Assembly: GCA_002085445.1 (NCBI GenBank)
Contig: NBMI01000053.1
Span: 1-59,386, forward strand
Reading direction: 5' to 3'
DNA: 59,386 nucleotides
DNA from: Candidatus Parabeggiatoa sp. nov. 2
Lineage (GTDB): Bacteria > Pseudomonadota > Gammaproteobacteria > Beggiatoales > Beggiatoaceae
Below, in pieces: positions 17,464-26,369 of the stretch. Numbering within the stretch: the first letter of the stretch is position 1; the number at the start of each line of letters is the position of its first letter. Both the position numbers and the translations under genes were made by a program. The notes beneath the pieces were generated by a model. That model had not been told where the DNA came from, did no database searches, and saw only the letters and a list, made by a program, of their open reading frames with translations.

Positions 17464-18213
17464 TTAAAAAACATTCAACAATTTCAGCGCCATGATGAAA
17501 ATAGCCAAGAATAGAACAAAGCGAATCACCTTCTCCCCTTTTTTGACGGAAAGCTGTGCTGCCCACCATCCACCCAGCGAGTTTCCAACTGCCAAACTTA
17601 ATCCCAACATCCAATCGACATTGCCGCTGACTATAAAAATCCCTAAGACGGGAATGGTATAAATAAAAACGATAAAAACCTTGTGCATATTGACGAGCAC
17701 TAAATTAACCCTTAACAAATGAAAAAGTGCCGCCATTAACAGAAATCCTACCCCAACTTGTATAAATCCGCCATAAAAGCCAATCCCCAACATGGCCGGA
17801 TAAACTAACCATTTTCTACCCGTTAAATTCTCCAGTTGCAGAGTTTCTCGCTTTTTAGGAGAAAACATCATGGTAATAATCACGCCGATAAGCACAATCG
17901 CTAAAATACGTTGAAACCATTGTTCATCAATTTTGACAGCCACAAAAGCCCCGACAATAGCGCCCGGCAATGTCCATAAAGCCATTTGCCAACTGGCTTT
18001 AAATTGATGAAGCTGTTGTTGGCGAAAGGATAAAATAGCCGAAATATTCTGTAACAAAATCGCAACGCGATTAGTGCCATTAGCTAAGGCACTATCCAAT
18101 CCTAAAAAAATCAGCGCTGGCAACGTTAAAGTCGAACCGCCCCCAGCCATCACATTAAGCATCCCGGCAATGATTCCGATGGCGAATAACAGTAACAGAT
18201 ATAGATATTCCAT
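17464..18213 (-). CDS. TauE/SafE family membrane transporter
   Basis: 249 residues with about eight membrane helices. The N-terminal GIIAGMLNVMAGGGSTLTLP and the matching second-half motif GFYGGFIQVGVGFLL are the repeated signature of TauE/SafE (DUF81) permeases, which export sulfite, sulfoacetate or related anions. AAGGA 7 bases upstream of the ATG supports the start. No sulfur-metabolism partner is adjacent. In a sulfur oxidiser a sulfite or other sulfur-anion role is plausible, but the substrate cannot be read from sequence. Length is normal. Confidence 0.9.
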   Translation of the reverse strand: MEYLYLLLLFAIGIIAGMLNVMAGGGSTLTLPALIFLGLDSALANGTNRVAILLQNISAILSFRQQQLHQFKASWQMALWTLPGAIVGAFVAVKIDEQWFQRILAIVLIGVIITMMFSPKKRETLQLENLTGRKWLVYPAMLGIGFYGGFIQVGVGFLLMAALFHLLRVNLVLVNMHKVFIVFIYTIPVLGIFIVSGNVDWMLGLSLAVGNSLGGWWAAQLSVKKGEKVIRFVLFLAIFIMALKLLNVF

Positions 18214-18534
18214 TAATTTTCCTTGTTATACTTAGCAAATTGCGCTTTTGTCATGTATCACGGGAGCGAGAAATCTAGCGCCTTCGAGTCAGATTTATAC
18301 TTAGCACGGGCATAAAGTTCCCTCCTCTCGTCGGGACTTTTGTCATTTTTCGCTCCGCGAGAAATCTGGTCGGTGTTAAAAGACAGAAACACTCAGTTTA
18401 TAGCGGTGCCCAGTAGAATTTGATTGAATTGGCAATGAGGTAAAACAGTAAAAGCTAAAAAGTAAGTATATACTGCAAACTGTTTTTTACACACCACCCC
18501 TATCACTAAGAATTAATAATTAATACTTTAGTTT

Positions 18535-18705
18535 GACAGGCGTCCAAACTTTAGTTTGGCAGGAGTCCAAACAGGAGTCCAAACTTTAGTTTGGCAGACG
18601 TCCAAGATAAATCTTGGACTCCAACAGTAAAATCCGTTTCTTCCGCTAATCCATTGTACTCGTCAGAAAGGATAGCAGGAGTCCAAACTTTAGTTTGGCA
18701 CGGGC
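18535..18705. repeat. CCAAACTTTAGTTTGG palindrome copies
   Basis: Four AGGAGTCCAAACTTTAGTTT-type units and one CCAAGATAAATCTTGG unit. The remaining part of 18214-18820 holds TGTCATTTCG-type repeat text and no gene. Confidence 0.85.
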
Positions 18706-18824
18706 CTTTAAAATTTCAGAGAGGATCATCAATTGATAATGCTTTATAAACATTACAAGGGGGTAGCCTTATTATAGTAGGCTATTGATTTTTAAGTAAT
18801 TAATGCAACAAATTTCGGATGTGA

Positions 18825-19000
18825 GTTTGTAGTAGTCGCTTTAGCGACTCAAATCGTTAACTCTTCATTCTTCCTTTTTCATTTTTTGAGGGCCAGGTTG
18901 GCGAATTGATTAACTTGAGGAGTTTGTAGTAGTCGCTTTAGCGACTCAAATCGTTAACTCTTCATTCTTCCTTTTTCATTTTTTGAGGGCCTGGTTGGCG
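18825..19000. repeat. 97-bp direct duplication
   Basis: Two copies (starts 18825 and 18922) of GTTTGTAGTAGTCGCTTTAG, a TTTTTCATT tract and GAGGGCC(A/T)GGTTGGCG. Confidence 0.85.
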
Positions 19001-19039
19001 TGGGACACACCCGGTGTCTTTGTGCCATTTCGGGCTATG

Positions 19040-19250
19040 CCCGTCACGATTATGCCATTTTATCAGAAATCATTGATTGGAAAAGTCACCAATCTGTGAT
19101 TGATGCTGGTGGGAGCCAAGGTACTCTTTTGTTTTCGCTTTTAGCGACAGTTCCACATTTATCTGGATCGCTTATTGATTTGCCTTCAGTGGTGCAGGGT
19201 GCAACCGTTCCGGAGAAACTAGCGAACCGTTGTCGTGTCTTGTCGGGGGT
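19040..19250 (+). pseudogene. O-methyltransferase fragment (SAM-binding part)
   Basis: About 70 residues of a SAM-dependent O-methyltransferase (Methyltransf_2 type): ARHDYAILSEIIDW, then VIDAGGSQGTLLFSLLA (the glycine-rich SAM-binding strand-turn) and GSLIDLPSVV. The frame enters from repeats at the 5' side and dissolves after CRVLSG, where family members continue with the DFF motif. A C-terminal fragment of the same family lies on the minus strand near 27735-27870. Confidence 0.75.
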
Positions 19251-19299
19251 TAGTACAGTTCTTGTTGCAAAAAAACTTCAAAGCTAAAGCTTTGGCAAG

Positions 19300-19550
19300 C
19301 CCCAAACCAGGGGCGTTGCCCCTGGCTATATTAATTTATCCCCGTTGGGGCTTGCCAGGGGCGTTGCCCCTGGCTATATTAATCTCGCCCCGTTGGGGCT
19401 ATATTAATCTCGCCCCGTTGGGGCTTGCCAGGGGCGATGCCCCTGGCTATATTAATCTCGCCCCGTTGGGGCTTGCCAGGGGCGATGCCCCTGGCTATAT
19501 TAATCTCGCCCCGTTGGGGCTTTCCAGGGGCGATGCCCCTGGAAACACCA
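19300..19550. repeat. GGGGCG(T/A)TGCCCC array
   Basis: About five units of roughly 50 bp: GCCAGGGGCGTTGCCCCTGG palindrome, CTATATTAATCTCGCC, then CCCGTTGGGGCTT. The array runs into the 3' end of the cytochrome gene. Related units are at 17405-17455, 37438-37590, 46780-46830 and 46935-47030. Confidence 0.9.
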
Positions 19551-20790
19551 GGTGGCGTTTTTGATAAAGCGTGAAATTGGAGGCGGTAGATTCGGCGAGT
19601 GCTTGCAGAATAAGTGTGGTGCCTTTATCGGTGAAGTCTTCTTCAAGTAATGTTTGGTAAAGTCGGGTATAAAAAGCATCCGGCTCTACTTTAATTATTA
19701 ATACCAGTGTTGTGGTTTGAGGTTTAAGGGGTGCTTGATAATTTAGAATGGCTGTTTGTCCAGGTGCTAGGCGGGTATCAAAGTATTCTGTCGAGAGATC
19801 GAGGCTGAGATGGCGCTCAATGATTGTTTGTTGTAAGGTGTTTTCGAGCAGTTTTCCTTGTTTATTTTCTTGATAGGCTTGCATCACGATTTTTGGGGTG
19901 ACGTAAGTTGGAAAGTAATGCCCTGTTGCTGTGTTTGTCATGGATAATTGGGTACTGACAAAGCCATCTGTTATCTTAACAGGGCTTACTTGAATATCAA
20001 CTCCTGAACGGACGGCCTTTGGATCATGTATTCCGCGCCATAAGTGGCGGCGATTTGGCATGTGACAAGATTGACAGGTTTGCCCGGTTTCGGCCTGTGG
20101 ACTCTCTTTCCATTCATTATAAGTGTTTTCTAGTAATTTGCCGTTTATGGCATAACCGTTTGCTGGAAATTGATGGCAAGCGGCGCAAAAGCGAGAGTCT
20201 TCAAAGGCCTTGTGACTGTTCCAACCATTATGGGGTAGTCTACTTTCAGATGTCAGGGGTGGTAAATCGGGACGGCGCGGTGGGCCAAACCATTGATAAC
20301 CACGCAGATGGCAGGTACTACAGATTAATCCCTTTTTGTGTAGATGTTCAGAAACAGGAGTCGAGACTTGAGTTGGAGACGCACCGCCTAAGGGCTTTAT
20401 TCCGCCATAAAAACGCGTTTTTGCTAGAGTGTCGGCTTGTTCTTTAAGGGGTGCGTGACAATCAAGGCAGTTTTGGTATTCATCCTCTGTCATATCTAGT
20501 ATTTGTCCATAGACACCTGGGCCCATGGCACGGGCATGGCGGCTTTTTTCCCAGTCTGCGAATTGGCTAGGGTGACAGCGTTTACAGGCTTCTGGTTCTA
20601 GGGATGCTTCAAGGGCGTTCAATGTAGAAGGTGGATGTCCTTGGGCGGCAAGAGGGCGATCCCAGTACCAATCCAAGAAGTGTTGCACTTCGTCATTTGA
20701 AGGGAATTTGTTGTCTGAACTACTCCGCACCATTGCAAGAAGTAATGCGACAATAAGGATAGGCAATATTTTTTTGACTTTATTATACAT
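19495..20790 (-). CDS. multiheme cytochrome c with five CXXCH motifs
   Basis: 431 residues from the ATG at 20788-20790; the longer frame starts at a TTG inside a repeat. A hydrophobic N-terminus (KKILPILIVALLLAMV) acts as signal or anchor. Heme-binding motifs in order: CKRCH, CLDCH, CSTCH, CAACH, CQSCH, the last at about residue 245. The first part resembles the cytochrome c554-type domain. The C-terminal 180 residues are beta-rich without hemes. The last residues (FPGASPLESPNGARLI) are encoded by the GGGGC repeat array, so the native C-terminus has been replaced or extended. It is probably a periplasmic electron carrier or oxidoreductase; the substrate is unknown. Confidence 0.88.
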   Translation of the reverse strand: MYNKVKKILPILIVALLLAMVRSSSDNKFPSNDEVQHFLDWYWDRPLAAQGHPPSTLNALEASLEPEACKRCHPSQFADWEKSRHARAMGPGVYGQILDMTEDEYQNCLDCHAPLKEQADTLAKTRFYGGIKPLGGASPTQVSTPVSEHLHKKGLICSTCHLRGYQWFGPPRRPDLPPLTSESRLPHNGWNSHKAFEDSRFCAACHQFPANGYAINGKLLENTYNEWKESPQAETGQTCQSCHMPNRRHLWRGIHDPKAVRSGVDIQVSPVKITDGFVSTQLSMTNTATGHYFPTYVTPKIVMQAYQENKQGKLLENTLQQTIIERHLSLDLSTEYFDTRLAPGQTAILNYQAPLKPQTTTLVLIIKVEPDAFYTRLYQTLLEEDFTDKGTTLILQALAESTASNFTLYQKRHLVFPGASPLESPNGARLI

Positions 20791-20821
20791 ATAACATATA
20801 TTATAAATAGTACATAAATAA

Positions 20822-21002
20822 TAGGAGTCCAATATTTATACGGCACACGGTTGAGATTTGTGTGCATTTGCCAAGATAAATCTTGGACTCCTGCCAAGAT
20901 AAATCTTGGACTCCTGCCAAGATAAATCTTGGACTCCTGCTAAGATTGGACTCCTGTTAAGATAAATCTTGGACTCCTGCTAAGAGAAATCTTGGACTCC
21001 AA
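20822..21002. repeat. CCAAGATAAATCTTGG palindromes
   Basis: Six to seven consecutive GCCAAGATAAATCTTGGACT-type units between the divergent cytochrome and methyltransferase genes, so both promoters must lie in or beside the repeats. Confidence 0.9.
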
Positions 21003-21055
21003 CTTAATGTGAAAAGCTAAGTTTATTGACTAAACTTGGTTTATAAAATAATGTT

Positions 21056-22183
21056 ATGAAAAATGAAACTGGATTGACAGCGATAGACTTATTTTGTGGA
21101 TGCGGTGGTATTTCTTGTGGACTTCAACGGGTTGGATTTGAAATATTGGCTGGGGCTGACATTGAAAAAAAGTATATAGCCACTTTTGCTCATAATTTTC
21201 CAACCGCTAAAACTCTCCAAATTGATCTTTCTAAAATATCACCGGCTGAATTGATGACTTCTATTGATATCAAACCCGGTGAGTTATATTTATTGGCAGG
21301 TGGGCCGCCCTGTCAAGGTTTTTCTAAGAATGTACCAAAAAAACTTCGCCGTATTGATGCTTCTAACAATCTTCTTATTAAGACATTTTTAAACTATTGT
21401 GATGCTTTAAAGCCACGCTTCATTTTGATGGAAAATGTTGCAGAAATGAAAAATGGTTTTGATCATGTTTATACCAATGAAATTCTGTCTGACTTGGACA
21501 AAGCCGGATATACCGTGACTTATTCGGTTCTTAATGCCGCCGATTATGGTGTTCCACAAAGACGGCGGAGAACGTTTTTCTTGGGAAGTCAGGAAGGTAT
21601 CACGTTTAGCTTACCAAAGCCTACCCATCTTAAACCACTTGAAACGCCAGAGTTATTTTCATCTCTGCCACCTCATGTTACCGTTTGGGAGGCGATTGGT
21701 GATTTGCCGGGTTTAAATCATGGTGAACAGTGTGATTACTATCAGTTATCTCCTTTTTCTGAATTTCAGAAACTAATGAGAAATGCTCAGGTAAAACTTT
21801 TTAACCATGTTGCCAGAAAGTTAAAGCCCAAACAATATGAAAGGCTGGCATCATTAAAACCGGGACAAGGACACAAAGATTTGCCAAAACATCTTCAAGT
21901 CAAAGGCGGTTATAGCGGTGCTTATGGGCGATTAACAAAAGACATGGTTGCACCCACTATCACACGCTGGGTATTTCATCCCGGTTCAGGGCGATGGGGG
22001 CATCCGGTTGACAAGCGCACACTTAGTATTCGAGAAGTGGCTAGAATACAGAGTTTTCCTGATAGTTTTGAATTGATAGGGAGTTACACACAGCAAGCCG
22101 GACAATTGGGGAATGCTGTTCCACCCCTTTTGATACAAAAATTAGCAGAGAGTATACTGGTTCAGTCGGGAATATCTAATTGA
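21056..22183 (+). CDS. DNA (cytosine-5) methyltransferase
   Basis: 375 residues with the ordered C5-methyltransferase motifs: I (IDLFCGCGGISCGL), IV with catalytic Cys (AGGPPCQGFSKN), VI (LMENVAEM), VIII (QRRRRTFFLGS), a target-recognition region around 190-290, IX (RLTKDMVAPTITRW) and X (QLGNAVPPLL). It methylates cytosine C5 in a short target; the recognition sequence cannot be read. The gene converges on a putative restriction endonuclease, and the two 3' ends overlap by 22 bp, which supports a type II restriction-modification pair. No specificity or controller gene is seen. Confidence 0.95.
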   Translation: MKNETGLTAIDLFCGCGGISCGLQRVGFEILAGADIEKKYIATFAHNFPTAKTLQIDLSKISPAELMTSIDIKPGELYLLAGGPPCQGFSKNVPKKLRRIDASNNLLIKTFLNYCDALKPRFILMENVAEMKNGFDHVYTNEILSDLDKAGYTVTYSVLNAADYGVPQRRRRTFFLGSQEGITFSLPKPTHLKPLETPELFSSLPPHVTVWEAIGDLPGLNHGEQCDYYQLSPFSEFQKLMRNAQVKLFNHVARKLKPKQYERLASLKPGQGHKDLPKHLQVKGGYSGAYGRLTKDMVAPTITRWVFHPGSGRWGHPVDKRTLSIREVARIQSFPDSFELIGSYTQQAGQLGNAVPPLLIQKLAESILVQSGISN

Positions 22184-22902
22184 GATAACAGTTCTATAAA
22201 TGCCTTAATAGACATCTTGGTGGGCAAATCAAAAGTCACAACATGATTGTCGCCGGGTTGCAGCCACCAATTTTTTTCACCGCTAAAATGCAATTGGTTT
22301 TCACCCAAACCATGCCATGCCCACCACTTCTGCCCGGTTGTTTTACGTATGCCGTGTAATGCGGGAAGTTGTTCTTTTTTAGTCGTTTTCTTGGGTGTTG
22401 ACCAATGCCATTCAAAATCTTGGGCTTTAAAAATGAGAGGTTCAGAACGAGTGCATAAGCGTCTTTCAAAATAAGTTGCCTTATTATTTGGATGAATAAT
22501 TAATCTAGCGTATCCCATTTCATTGAGATTGTAACGTTTCAAGCTTTGCAAAGCGTGTTCATTACAAAATTCAATGATTGAGTCTCCTAACTTTTGTAGT
22601 CCTTGGGGACGAAGTTTTGATTCTTTAATGAGTGCTGGCGCATGACGTATTTTGGCCCTTTTCCAAGTCACAGGCGTACTTTCTCGTGTTGATTTCACTT
22701 GCCAACCATAAGATTGATTCTGATTAACAATATCAACAAAATCATAAGTGTTTAAAACGGTAGCCTTTTTGACATAAGCGATAATCATTTCAACAATGGC
22801 ACCTGGGATTGCCATACGGGTACTTGAAAAAGGTAAACGGGCATAGCGAGACAAAAGGGTTTTAATTTCTTCTAATTCTTGGGTATTGGAAAAAAATGCC
22901 AT
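22162..22902 (-). CDS. putative type II restriction endonuclease
   Basis: 246 residues, convergent with the C5 methyltransferase. The N-terminal region has IPGAIVEMIIAYV, then TYDFVDIVNQ and GWQVKSTRES. This order of E, then D, then Q-x-K after a turn fits a PD-(D/E)XK-type nuclease core with Gln in place of the second acid (E...D...QxK). The rest shows an aromatic-rich C-terminal region (QKWWAWHG, EKNWWLQPGD). The family was not recognised beyond this, and the call depends largely on linkage. No close resemblance to a named enzyme can be claimed. Confidence 0.65.
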   Translation of the reverse strand: MAFFSNTQELEEIKTLLSRYARLPFSSTRMAIPGAIVEMIIAYVKKATVLNTYDFVDIVNQNQSYGWQVKSTRESTPVTWKRAKIRHAPALIKESKLRPQGLQKLGDSIIEFCNEHALQSLKRYNLNEMGYARLIIHPNNKATYFERRLCTRSEPLIFKAQDFEWHWSTPKKTTKKEQLPALHGIRKTTGQKWWAWHGLGENQLHFSGEKNWWLQPGDNHVVTFDLPTKMSIKAFIELLSQLDIPD

Positions 22903-22929
22903 GATTGGTACGGGAAACTTAGCGAGTAA

Positions 22930-23440
22930 AATGCGACTAGAAATTCGATGTTTTTCAGTCGTGACGCTGGCGCGTCACTTATGCGTTCCCACGCTGGCGT
23001 GTCAATGCCATTACAATTGTCATTTCTGCTGTCGCGGGAATCCAGAATGCGAAGGCTTCGGAAAAGCTTTTCCTTAGGTTTCTGGTATTTACCGTTCTGG
23101 ATTCAGGCTTTTGCTGGAATGACTAGATTCACGGTTTATCGCTTAAACATTGACACAGGCGCGTGGAAACGAGATAAATCCGCTTGGGTATTGTATAGTT
23201 TTTCAAAAAAACTTCGGAGGTTTATCTCGCGTAGGGAATTACGGCGTTTATCTCGCGTAGCGAATTACGGCGTTTGGCAAACCTCCGAGGTTTGCCCTAA
23301 GTCTTATGTTTAGGAACGACTATAGTCCCAAATCTTGGACTCTTGCCAAGATAAATCTTGGACTCCTGCTAAGATTGGACTCCTGCCAAGATAAATCTTG
23401 GACTCTTGCCAAGATAAATCTTGGATTCCAGATCACAGTT
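22930..23440. repeat. intergenic repeats (GCTGGCG, GGAGGTTTATCTCGCG, CCAAGATAAATCTTGG)
   Basis: No gene in 22903-23447. Contains two GGAATTACGGCGTTTATCTC-type units (23220-23270) bounded by CTTCGGAGG/CCTCCGAGG arms, and four AAGATAAATCTTGGACT units at 23330-23430. Confidence 0.75.
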
Positions 23441-23447
23441 CAAGTAC

Positions 23448-24017
23448 TTAAGTGATTATGTCTGATACTTTAACGGACACCGCCGGCAACAGCGTGGGTG
23501 AAATCTGCTCATGTTTTTCTGGGAGCAAAATTTTCCGATAGCCTTCTGGACTGGGTTTTAAATAAATTTCCACTTGTTTGTTGGGCACGTTGATGAGCCA
23601 AACTTCTGGGATTCCATGACGCGCATATAGCGGTATTTTCGTATTTTTGTCATAACTTAACGTGCTATCGGCGACTTCAACTAGCAACAATACATCATTT
23701 GTCCTTGGATTTGCCGTTTCATAAAAATCATCGCTAGGACGCAAGAGGGCAATATCCGGTTCAGGTTCAGAATTGTCATCAAGAACAATTGGGTTTTGTA
23801 TATCTACAATTGCTAAATCGCCGACGGATTGAGAAAATAAACGGTTAAGTTTTCTGGTTTTACTGGAATGAACTGGGCCAATCGGAGCCATGACGAGCAA
23901 TTCTCCTTCAATGAGTTCAATATGTTCATCTTCATCAAATATTCCAGTCTCAATCATTTTTTGGAAATGGTTAATTGTGAAAGGATATTTCTGCGGAAAT
24001 GATTTGGCAACGGGCAT
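23448..24017 (-). CDS. Uma2 family protein (PD-(D/E)XK superfamily)
   Basis: 189 residues from the ATG at 24015-24017, chosen because GGAG lies 9 bases upstream; a further ATG at 24032 lacks a site. Motifs: IELIEGELLVMAPIGPVHS, then PEPDIALL and LLLVEVADSTLSYD, then KIPLYARHGIPEVWLI. These are the Uma2 (DUF820) hallmarks, with D and E of a restriction-endonuclease-like fold. The family expands strongly in cyanobacteria and Beggiatoaceae; a nuclease role is predicted, not proven. It is a single gene between repeats. Confidence 0.92.
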   Translation of the reverse strand: MPVAKSFPQKYPFTINHFQKMIETGIFDEDEHIELIEGELLVMAPIGPVHSSKTRKLNRLFSQSVGDLAIVDIQNPIVLDDNSEPEPDIALLRPSDDFYETANPRTNDVLLLVEVADSTLSYDKNTKIPLYARHGIPEVWLINVPNKQVEIYLKPSPEGYRKILLPEKHEQISPTLLPAVSVKVSDIIT

Positions 24018-24116
24018 GGTGACTCGCTCCATAATGGAATTAGTTATTTTTAAAATTATAGCCTAAACGTCTTATCACTTCTCCCCTTCACCAAAGGGAT
24101 CGTTACGCCATTGCCC

Positions 24117-24404
24117 CTAAGCATAATCTGCCTCAATTTGTTTGAGTCGCGTTTCGAGTTGTTTGAGCAAGGCTTGCGTGGTTTTGTCTAACGCTGCCTC
24201 GTATTTGGCGATGAGCTGTTCGATTTCATTGGCCCGCTCAATCAATGCGTTGACTTCGGCACGAGTCTCTTTTATCCGTGCGCGGGCTGCTTCCAAATCG
24301 CTTATCGCTTGTTGGTAGCAGTCGATAACGTATTTACACGCCGCCGTTGATGCGGTGGGCGTTAAAGTGAACGTCAGTAACGTGACAAGAAAAAGTTTCT
24401 TCAT
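24117..24404 (-). CDS. small exported coiled-coil protein
   Basis: 95 residues from the ATG at 24402-24404 (MKKLFLVTLLTF), which gives a clear signal peptide ending at STAA. The mature part starts CKYVIDCYQQ, with two cysteines six residues apart, then 60 residues of heptad-like helix (LEAARARIKETRAEVNALIE, LEKQ-type repeats). It is probably a periplasmic alpha-helical protein. No family was recognised. A longer frame upstream runs through repeat text and is not native. Confidence 0.6.
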   Translation of the reverse strand: MKKLFLVTLLTFTLTPTASTAACKYVIDCYQQAISDLEAARARIKETRAEVNALIERANEIEQLIAKYEAALDKTTQALLKQLETRLKQIEADYA

Positions 24405-24479
24405 GACAGATTGAGTTCCTGTGGTTGATGAAAGATAAAACAGTCGCATTCCCAAAAAAAGATCATTATCAATCATACC

Positions 24480-24960
24480 GTTAGTACAACGGATACACGA
24501 AATAAACGGATAAGGCTTTCCTAGATTTATTATTCTCATTATCAATCATACCGTTAGTACAACGGAACACGAACCGAAGGTTAGCGAAGCTTTCCGAAAC
24601 GGATAAGGCTTTCCTATATTTATTATTCTCAATACAACTTGCGTTAAAGATAAACACCGGCAGATTAGTTATGCACAGGTACTTATCCGTTTCGGAACGC
24701 GTATCCGTTGTACTAGATTTGTAGTTGGCATTATGACTTTGCCGACGATGCCGTAGACAGCGCCAAAACCTTTTTATCCGTTTCGGAACGCGTATCCGTT
24801 GTACTAGATTTGTAGTTGGCATTATGACTTTGCCGACGACGATGCCGTAGACACTGCCAAAACCTTTTTATCCGTTTCGGAACGCGTATCCGTTGTACTA
24901 GATTTGTAGTTGGCATTATGACTTTGCCGACGACGAAGCCGTAGACAGCGCCAACCCATC
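24480..24960. repeat. 91-94 bp tandem repeat overlapping the yeeE 3' end
   Basis: Copies of GTAGTTGGCATTATGACTTT ... CCAAAACCTTTTTATCCG ... CGTATCCGTTGTACTAGATT start at 24721, 24812 and 24906; the third forms the last codons of the YeeE/YedE gene. 24480-24690 has further partial units with ATCAATCATACCGTTAGTAC. Confidence 0.88.
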
Positions 24961-26085
24961 ACAAGCGTCATAGACTAATTGATCCGTGTTACTACGCACG
25001 AGATTAGGCAGACTCGTCTTGAGAAAACGTCGTCCATATTCAAAAGAAAACACCAACAGCCCAATCAATAATAAGCTATACACAATCGCCCAAGCATATT
25101 CCGTCCCGCCGAGTGTATAAGCGGCCCATTCTGGAATAGTAATAAACTCTGTCAACCCGTCACCAAATACGACATTGTCGATTTGTTCATAATAAAGCGT
25201 ATAAGGCAGATAACCAATATAAAAGCCGGGAAGGGCCGCTAAAGCGGTGGCATAACCCATGCCGAGACGAGCATAAGTTCGCACTTCACAACCAATCATA
25301 AAGACGGCACCCATCGCCAGCAACGGCCCTCCAAGAATGTGTCCCCAGTATAAACCTTCCTCCCCCGCCGCGTTGGGTACACTACCCACGTCTAACATCC
25401 AAGCGCCCAGGATAAATAAGTTAAACATGACGATAGCTACCATAAATCCTTGTAGGGGCAACATCCCTCGAAACATGGCATACGTTGCCATCGGTACGCC
25501 ACCTTTGCGATAAAAATCAGGCTTAGTGAAAGTCGCTTCTGGTGCCATAACTGAGCATTCGGTACCAAAACCACATTTGCCAATGCCAAAGCCGACTAAC
25601 AAACCGACGATCATTAACCAAGTCACCTCTTTCCAGCCAATATCACGGGCAGCGCCGAATATTTCCTCCGTAAATAAGGCGAAATAAAGGGGTACTAACA
25701 AAAAGGTGAGTAAAAAGAGGTTCAGGATGAGACGCAATGGATCGCGCCACGGTTTATAATCGGGTTTATAGCCGGGGTGCGGATGTTCGGGATGTTCACA
25801 ATATTTGCTGGCGGTTTCTCTCGTTTCTTGATGGCGAAAATAGCCGCCCATGCCAAAAACGAGGGAAATTTTAAAAGCGAGAAAGGCAAACGGAATACCC
25901 GTTAATAAAACGACCCAACTGGCAATACTCATCGCTGGCAGCCCACCGATAAAATGGTGAGTAGTGCAACCTCCCGCAATTCGAGTACCAAAAGAGAATA
26001 GAATACCACCGATAAAGGCTAACATGAGCATCCGCCAGTGATAATGCACCCAAGCACGAGATTCTCCTTCAGCGATAACCACCAA
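24916..26085 (-). CDS. YeeE/YedE family sulfur transporter, main part
   Basis: 389 residues if started at the TTG 26083-26085, but this is really the second part of a gene whose frame continues upstream through an in-frame TGA (26116-26118). Conserved YeeE/YedE segments: FGTRIAGGCTTHH, GFGIGKCGFGTECSV and FMIGCEVRTYARLG, with the family's cysteines, in about ten membrane helices. YeeE/YedE proteins import thiosulfate or move sulfane sulfur, fitting a sulfur oxidiser. The last dozen residues (LALSTASSSAKS) come from a tandem repeat, so the native C-terminus has been lost after LVYDACDG. Confidence 0.88.
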   Translation of the reverse strand: MVVIAEGESRAWVHYHWRMLMLAFIGGILFSFGTRIAGGCTTHHFIGGLPAMSIASWVVLLTGIPFAFLAFKISLVFGMGGYFRHQETRETASKYCEHPEHPHPGYKPDYKPWRDPLRLILNLFLLTFLLVPLYFALFTEEIFGAARDIGWKEVTWLMIVGLLVGFGIGKCGFGTECSVMAPEATFTKPDFYRKGGVPMATYAMFRGMLPLQGFMVAIVMFNLFILGAWMLDVGSVPNAAGEEGLYWGHILGGPLLAMGAVFMIGCEVRTYARLGMGYATALAALPGFYIGYLPYTLYYEQIDNVVFGDGLTEFITIPEWAAYTLGGTEYAWAIVYSLLLIGLLVFSFEYGRRFLKTSLPNLVRSNTDQLVYDACDGLALSTASSSAKS

Positions 26086-26115
26086 TCGGGCACCGAGTAT
26101 CGCGCCGATGATAAC

Positions 26116-26328
26116 TCAGTGAATCCCCGGCTCATAGAGCCGTCCTATCCAATCAATACCAAATAAATATTCTTCGCTAACCGCAAACATTTGGGCAAAG
26201 CCAGTGGTGACGACAATGAACGATTCATAACCAGAATGGTAATAAAAGACGATCTCTGCCAGTCCCACGAAAAAGCCGCCCAGCCAAAAAGGCCACTGAT
26301 TTTTTAATAGATATGTAATGAATTTCAT
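26116..26328 (-). pseudogene. YeeE/YedE N-terminal part, ended by nonsense TGA
   Basis: 70 residues: KNQWPFWLGGFFVGLAEIVF (first membrane helix), then FAQMFAVSEEYLFG and LYEPGIH before TGA. The next codons in the same frame read VIIGAILGARLVVIAEGES and join the main part without shift. A Trp codon is expected here, so TGG to TGA is the simplest explanation. Other genes in the window end with TGA, so TGA is not generally read as Trp. Confidence 0.85.
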
Positions 26329-26369
26329 TTGTTGTTTCTTAGTGATTGAAAGGCCCCAACCCCAAAGGG

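Noticed and set aside
19235..19564. Open frame over the GGGGC array (and similar ones at 37424-37652)
   Set aside because: Protein would consist of repeated LPLAILI/APGYIN units produced by the DNA repeat.
26116..26118. TGA decoded as tryptophan throughout the genome
   Set aside because: murD, the HEPN-like gene and the small barrel gene end at TGA at their natural C-termini, so TGA is a stop.
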